A DNA stretch of 38,951 nucleotides, from positions 1-38,951 of the forward strand of contig JANQBS010000332.1 in NCBI GenBank assembly GCA_033085395.1, written 5' to 3'. The notes beneath the pieces are model-generated. The model was not told the DNA's origin, made no database searches, and saw nothing but the letters and a program-made list of their open reading frames with translations. Position numbers and translations under genes: made by a program. This document shows, in pieces, positions 33,900-38,951 of this stretch (the first letter of the stretch is position 1; each line of letters starts with the position of its first letter). Source of the stretch: Xanthoparmelia taractica (Eukaryota; Ascomycota; Lecanoromycetes; Lecanorales; Parmeliaceae).

Positions 33900-35040
33900 T
33901 AAGAATTATTTAGATTTTAAAATTCGATTATTAAGCGAGATAAGATTAATGCTTAAGGCCCCGGTTTTAATCTTATAACATATATTTACTAAGTAATTTA
34001 GCTAACAATTAAGATAGATATAAATATACTAATAGTGCTCGCGTGAGTATCGTTTCTTATTGAAATTTCGATATATAGCGAAGAATTTAAAAGTAGAACC
34101 TAAGTTCTACTTAATATCGGTGAGGGTGATTATTTTACGCAGTAGAAGATCGCTATAACGTTTATCCTCGATAATTCAGGCTATGAAATCGTTCTAATTA
34201 TTCAAGATACGTGCGTTTATAAACGCATAGTAATATTCTCGAATAAAGTCAAATTTATATAAGGCTAATAACTTAGGCGAAAACGATAATCTAATAATAT
34301 CTTCTATAGGCGAATAATTACTATAAGATATATATAGTAACATATAATCTAATTATACACCTCGAAATACTATAGTAGAAGTATTATCTCATTAGCTTTC
34401 TAAGCACCGTTCGTATCGACGCGATTAACGTATTTTCGACCCAGCTTAATAAGGTTTTCGGATTTAAATATCTTAAAGAAGATTTACTTAAAATACTTAA
34501 TATCGATAACGTAATAGCGTTTATAAAGATTAAGAAAGGAACGCGTATCTTTAGTATATATAAAAGAGACTCTAGAATTATTATTCTTCTCTAAATTACT
34601 ATTAAACTCGAACGAATAATATTAACAATAACGATAACGGCGGCGAGAGCGTGACTTATATATCCGATACTACTTATAACGATTATATTCGTACTTAACG
34701 AGGCGTTCTTTTAGTTCTAAGACTTAATCGCGATAATTAAGAATCTTAATATCGATCTTCTTAATCACGCTTAAGCTAAGAGTTTCTAAGAAGAATATCT
34801 TCGATATCACAGGCTTATTTCTACGAGATCGAGCGAAGTTAGAGGGGAAAGAAGATATAATAACCTTTACGAGTGCCTTAGATCTATTGAAGATCTTCTT
34901 AAAAATCTTCTTAAATATCTTAAAGCGTTTAATAGCGATAATTATAATATAAGAAAAATAAGATAATTAAGAAGATTGAAATAAGTGTAGGTGTGAATAA
35001 AATAAGAAGAATATATGCTAATCTAGTGTGTAGATATTTA
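33900..35040 (-). pseudogene. W gag-like region (unrecognised)
   Basis: Coding remnants between A1 and RT, where a gag ORF is expected. Basic stretches and CpG-rich words (for example around 34620-34660) are seen, but no diagnostic motif. The open frame at 35018-35215 overlaps A1 and is not a gene. Confidence 0.4.
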
Positions 35041-35071
35041 ATAATTTAGAATTAGTTAAATGAAGATTATA

Positions 35072-35238
35072 AAAGAATACGATTGCTCTAAGTGAGAAGA
35101 ATTCGAATAAAGAGTTAACTAATAATGTGAGACCTATACATATAGTGCTCTCGAGGACAAGTGTTCCCCGCATATACGCATGTATCTGGAATAGGGGCTG
35201 GATCATGAGACACACTAACCCATAGTCCCACTATTCGA
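35072..35238 (-). repeat. W split repeat A1
   Basis: About 167 bp ending CACTATTCGA, matching A2. It forms the 5' end of W on the - strand and abuts Y2 3' UTR sequence at 35239. Less mutated than A2 in places (CCCATAGTCCC against TTTATAGTCTC). Confidence 0.88.
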
Positions 35239-35378
35239 GCTTTCTACCGCCAATATAACCTTACTACCATCAGTTTTCTAATAGTTTATCGCTAATACCC
35301 ACGCTGGCAATCAAGATTAATTTTAGTGCATATCTAAGCAAGCGAGATCGCTTATTTTTTCTTATTATTGTGGGATAT
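35239..35378 (+). other. Y2 3' untranslated region (remaining part)
   Basis: Matches 9641-9800 (Y3) and the reverse of 17004-17150 (Y1), starting GCTTTCTACCGCCAAT. It contains the near-palindrome AAGCGAGATCGCTT at 35340-35353, 25 bases before the LTR. Confidence 0.85.
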
Positions 35379-35551
35379 TGTCACGGTTTTCCTGTATGCC
35401 AATACCAAAGGCATTCCGAGAAAGAATATTCCGGGAAGATCGGGGAGGCTAGGCCAAATTTGTATTAGTTTCTCAGCATGATCTCCGCCCTACGGCCCTT
35501 AGAATTCCACAGACTTTTCAACCATCAATCCCAAGATCATTTTCCATGACA
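35379..35551 (+). repeat. Y2 3' LTR
   Basis: 173 bp TGTCACGG...CATGACA, same duplicated ATTCCGGGAA word as the 5' LTR. Better preserved than the 5' LTR. Followed by target duplication CTATT. Confidence 0.95.
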
Positions 35552-35556
35552 CTATT

Positions 35557-36300
35557 AGTACTCGTAAGTCTTAAAAGTATATCTAAGACGATAGATTCTT
35601 TTTTAGACTTATATCGAATATTAAGATAAAATTATTTAAGAAATTAAAAAGCTCTAATAAGATAAAAGTTTATTCTTATAATAGAATTCGTTAAAGTAAT
35701 TAATAATTATTTCATGATATTTAGAATAATAGAATAATCTATTTGAATAATAGTAGTATACTTCGAAGAGTCTATTAGATATCTTATTTTCTTAAGCATT
35801 CAGACGAAGTCTGCTACTTCTAGCTCTATTGACCAGTAATTCTTCTCAGTCTAAGTTAATTCTCGAGATAGAAATATAATTATTTAAATTACAGTGCGGA
35901 GAGATTATTTTGAGCTTGAATTTGAGCTTGAGTTTAAATTAAATTCTTTATCCTTAATATAAAAAATCTATGCTTTAAAATAGAATTCTTTTAAAGTATT
36001 TAAATTTATTTAAATTAATCTATTAAGATCGTAATAAATACGTATAGAAGATTAAGATAACGCTTTTTATAGACTATTAAAATTAGTCTTCTTTATCTTA
36101 TTTAATAAAGATAATTTAAAGCGAGAAGAATATATATAACGAAGATTATCTTTTAACGAAGCTTCTTTTAAAAGCCTTGTTTTAAGATTCTATAAAGATG
36201 CTATAAGCTATGCATAATAATAAATCGAGCTACGGAGATAGTCTATTAGATTAAGATAATACTCTAAATCTCTAAGAATTACAAATTAATTTAGCTTAAT
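35557..36300 (-). pseudogene. Y1 RNase H / integrase linker remnant
   Basis: The - strand sequence 35830-35560 matches Y3 170-445 in the same order, so it is the part of Y1 just before the Y2 insertion. By family order it holds RNase H and the start of the integrase linker. No active-site residue is readable with confidence. Confidence 0.7.
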
Positions 36301-37100
36301 AATTACTTTAAGTTTATTATCTATAATAGTTATTCTTAAAGAGTTAATATATCGATTAAATAGATTAATATTTAAATATCTTAGAAAGGTCTTCTTAGAG
36401 ATAATTAAAATATTATACTTAATTAAAAGTTAAAAAAGTCTTCTTAAGTAATAGAGGTGCTTAGAGAAGCTATTAGATTCAATAATAATATTATTAATAT
36501 AGATCTATACGAAGTCTTTAAGAGCTCTTAGAATATAATTAATTCTTCTCTATACGTAAATAATTAAGTTTATATATTTTATAATTAAAATATTAAATAA
36601 TTTCTATTCTCAGTGCGTAACTATTATAAATATATATCGAAAACCGAGATATATAAGTTATTAATAGAAGAAAGAAACTACATTTAGCATAGTTAGATGA
36701 GTGCAATTAAGTAGTTTCGAAATAATATTTAATTAAAGAGACACGAGATAGATATCTAATATAATAAGATTATTTAGTTCACGAATAGTAATTACTACTC
36801 TATTCTTTCTTTTATTATTTAATAAAGTTTTTTAAATAACGAAGATAGAATAGCTAAACGAAGTTGGCTACTTAATATATTTCAGACGATCTTACTGCTG
36901 AAAAGCATTAAAGATTTTATTAATTACTATCTTATCTATTAAATTAAGGAAATAGACTTTCGCTCTTTTGTTAGATAGTTTTAACTATTAATTATCTCGA
37001 AGAGAAAGCTTTATTTATTTATTTTACGATACTTTAATAAAATCTTTATTCTTTCACAGAGACGAAAACTTATTAACTAAGTTAATCAATTACTACTTTT
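36300..37100 (-). pseudogene. Y1 reverse transcriptase remnant
   Basis: Collinear with Y2 29960-30627 and continuing past the point where W cut Y2. After the INLIIYV segment (about 36560) comes RALKDFV*IYINNIII, where YINN at 36501-36490 stands for YxDD, then SFSKHLYYLRRLF and LIKYNILIISKKTFLRYLNINL. This supplies the half of RT that Y2 lacks. Confidence 0.85.
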
Positions 37101-37547
37101 TCAGCTTATTCTTATAAATTATTATATCGTTAAAAAGCTTTAATTCTATGCTCTTAGAATTAACGATAATTTTACTTTTAGCATAATTAATTAGAGAGGC
37201 AAAGCTATTCGTTAGACTTATTAACGTAATAATCGCAAAACTATTTTCTTCACTTAATTCGATAATTCTGCATTAATAAAGAAGACGTTTTCGTAGTCGA
37301 CTTCTTGCAGTATTCTTAAATATAATTTCTTAGGAATTTGCATAGCATAATTAATCTCGTTTTTGACTATTATATTAATAATATTAATATTAATTATTTA
37401 AGCATATATAATTAAATTATATTACTTTATAGATTCGAAAATGAAGTCTCTATTAGATAGATTCTTAGGCGTAATAATAGATAGAATTTGCTGAGATCTC
37501 GATGCAATAGTAAGTGCCTTTTATACTCGAATTAATCGTTTTATATA

Positions 37548-37980
37548 TTAATCGATATTATAAATTATAAATTTATTAATAATATTATAACTATTAATAC
37601 GTACTTCGTTTTTACTTACATTAAGCATAATCTTCTTCGATCTTATAATATTATTCTTTATTAATAGATTTGCCTTTAAATTATTAATTAAATAAATATC
37701 TCTTATAATATAAGTAAGGATCTTATTATTATTTCTTTTAAGACCTAAGAGATACATTAAGATAAGTATATATTTATCGATATTATATATTATAGAATTA
37801 AGCCCTTTAACACGTAGATAAGATAATTTTTTCTTAATATTCACATTAGATAGAAGAGATAAAAGTTATTATCTATCGGCCAATATCACATTAATCTCTA
37901 AATTAATATATTCTTTTTTATTCTTAGCTATATTTAATATAAATTGTAGAGAAATATAAGCGTAATCCAAGCCACGAAAG
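37548..37980 (-). pseudogene. Y1 retropepsin remnant (empty site of X-B)
   Basis: An almost open frame at 37844-37548: NIKKKLSYLRVKGLNSIIYN, YILILMYLLGLKRNNNKIL, IYLINNLKANLLIKNNII, DVSKNEVRINSYNI in shape. The catalytic part lies upstream to about 37980. The word CTTAG (reverse of 37745-37749) is single here, where X-B duplicated it in Y2. The Met at 37844 is probably internal to the polyprotein. Confidence 0.87.
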
Positions 37981-37999
37981 CTAAATCCAGTATTTACTT

Positions 38000-38880
38000 T
38001 AGCTCTATCCTTGGAGTCTAATTAAATAATTTTCATAGCAAAAGTATTAATATTTATTTATATATTTATTAATAGTTTAAACGTAGAATATAGTAATTTA
38101 GAATAATATTCGGCTTATAAATGCTTATATAATTTCGACTTATAAGAGAAAGTCAAATTATAATTTCTATAGTACGTTTGAATGCCTATAAATTCAGCAA
38201 AAGAATTATTATGATATTGATTATTCAACTTATCAAAATTATGATCTAATTGCTACTCTTAATAGTTATTAATTTTAATATTCTATTAAAGCCTATTTTC
38301 TTTCGCTTAATTAGACTCTTACTTATTTTTAGTGATCGCTTCTACTTAATAAGTAGTAGCCTTAAATCTAAAATTCTATTAAAATTATCGATTTTCGGCA
38401 TTATTTTGGCTTTCGAATCTTCGATCTATTTAATCGAATTAACTCGTTTATAATAATCGATTCGTTAAATCTAACGTGTTTTGCTATCCTTCAGCTTACA
38501 CGAAAGATCTTTAATTGGTGTTTTGCTATGGCCGTAGATCGTAGCGAGGATTTAATTAATAGTCGTATTGCTGAGGGCGGTAAGTATTTTAATTAAAGGA
38601 GTTAGAAGGTCGAAATAAATGCTGCTGGCGATACGACTAATATTACTACTATTATTCAAATGACTGAAAAATAGGATTAAAATAATTCTATTACTCGTTA
38701 ATCCTAGGATATGCACAATTAGGGCTAGGGCTAGCCTATCAAAATACTGCCTTTTTTGAATTCTTTTGATAGATCTACTGGGATAGAACGTTCTTATTAT
38801 TCGAGGCCGTATAGTATAATTAAAAGATCGTTCTAGTTATTACACTAGGCTATAAATTCAATTTTTTCTATTACCTTAAT
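38000..38880 (-). pseudogene. Y1 gag C-terminal part
   Basis: Matches Y2 20900-21600: YFDLLTPLIKILTALSNTTIN, then LSCKLKDSK and RVNSIKQIEDSKA in the - strand reading. It is the gag tail and the linker to protease. The N-terminal part and 5' LTR lie beyond 38881. The + strand open frame 38250-38453 is a shadow. Confidence 0.72.
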
Positions 38881-38951
38881 TACGGGTCGGAAAGGTGTGG
38901 TATCTGTTGAACATAGTCGTTTTCAACTTTTTTTCAACTTTTTTTAAAAAA
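38881..38951 (-). mobile_element. hAT-like MITE, copy 3 (partial, cut by window end)
   Basis: The reverse complement of 16241-16311 with only two differences. It starts TACGGGTCGGAAAGGTGTGG at 38881 against Y1 sequence. The 8 bases before it are ACCTTAAT, which should recur after the element outside the window. It is the least mutated of the three copies. Confidence 0.88.

Larger units (their letters stand above)
30628..35238 (-). mobile_element. W: DIRS-order (PAT/Ngaro-type) retrotransposon with split direct repeats
   Basis: Read on the - strand the order is A1 (35238-35072), coding region, B1 (31182-31027), A2 (31022-30854), B2 (30786-30631). This A1-ORFs-B1-A2-B2 layout defines PAT/Ngaro-type YR retrotransposons, which integrate by tyrosine recombinase and leave no target duplication; none was found. 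The RT and RNase H sequence fit DIRS, with a YLND motif for YLDD and a YCDND motif. About 4.6 kb. It sits in Y2 at a deletion point. The left end is uncertain by about 3 bases. Confidence 0.83.
19046..35551 (+). mobile_element. Y2: Ty3/Gypsy element inserted in Y1, carrying X-B and W
   Basis: LTRs of 173 bp at 19046-19218 and 35379-35551 differ at about 13 sites, all transitions. Perfect 5-bp target duplication CTATT (19041-19045 and 35552-35556). Without X-B and W it is about 4.2 kb. Gag, protease and the first half of RT are present, but the rest of RT, RNase H, integrase and chromodomain (about 2.9 kb by comparison with Y1) are missing at the W junction. It is less mutated than Y1 in its 5' part. 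Confidence 0.94.
16853..38880 (-). mobile_element. Y1: Ty3/Gypsy chromovirus copy split by Y2
   Basis: On the - strand Y1 runs from gag (38880) through protease, RT and RNase H to 35552, is interrupted by Y2 with its nested cargo, and resumes at 19040-19045 with integrase, chromodomain, 3' UTR and 3' LTR (17003-16853). Joining the flanks with one CTATT restores the sequence seen uninterrupted in Y3 around 440-460. The 5' LTR must lie to the right, beyond the MITE at 38881. Y1 supplies the empty sites for both X insertions. The left flank is TCGTA at 16848-16852. Confidence 0.9.

Noticed and set aside
1..38951. CRISPR array, tRNA, rRNA, bacterial promoters or operons
   Set aside because: No regular spacer-repeat pattern, tRNA cloverleaf or ribosomal sequence was noticed, and all content is fungal retroelement-type.

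Overview
The window is a gene-free, AT-rich block of a filamentous ascomycete (Pezizomycotina) genome, made almost entirely of transposable elements nested in one another and decayed by what looks like repeat-induced point mutation (RIP). CpA is rare, TpA is very common and CpG survives. Gln codons have become TAA/TAG, Trp codons TAG/TGA/TAA, Gly codons Arg/Ser/Asp codons, and catalytic Asp codons Asn codons. No intact gene, tRNA, rRNA or CRISPR array was seen. The genus cannot be told from the sequence. A RIP-affected isochore, subtelomere or pericentromere of such a fungus would fit. The names X, Y, V and W below are mine.

Layout. (1) 1-157: end of a short hAT-like MITE. (2) 158-9953: Y3, the 3' half of a Ty3/Gypsy chromovirus on the + strand, cut inside its chromodomain by a complete chromovirus X-A on the - strand (1838-9154). 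(3) 9954-11600: unassigned decayed sequence. (4) About 11600-16560: V, a third chromovirus lineage on the + strand, with a complete 276-bp MITE (16036-16311) between integrase and chromodomain. (5) 16853-38880: Y1, a Y element on the - strand, split at 19040/35557 by Y2, a Y element on the + strand (19046-35551). Y2 is itself cut in its protease by X-B (21860-29509) and in its reverse transcriptase by W (about 30628-35238), a DIRS-order element with split direct repeats of the PAT/Ngaro type. (6) 38881 to the end: start of a third MITE copy.

The nesting is supported by boundaries in the sequence. Y2 has paired LTRs and a perfect 5-bp target duplication CTATT. X-B has paired LTRs and target duplication CTTAG/CTCAG, and Y1 shows the empty site. 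X-A has paired LTRs and a 4-5 bp duplication, and Y1 again shows the empty site. The central MITE has 23-bp inverted termini and a perfect 8-bp duplication ATTATTCG. The implied order is Y1, Y3 and V first, then Y2 into Y1, then X-B and W into Y2 and X-A into Y3, with MITEs later than Y3 and V. RIP has acted on most layers.

Functionally, X, Y and V each show gag, retropepsin, reverse transcriptase, RNase H, integrase and a C-terminal chromodomain, all inactivated. X and Y share a primer-binding site and a small palindrome before the 3' LTR, so they are close relatives. The most unusual part is W, whose repeat layout (A1 - coding - B1 - A2 - B2) and RT/RNase H fit a tyrosine-recombinase retrotransposon.
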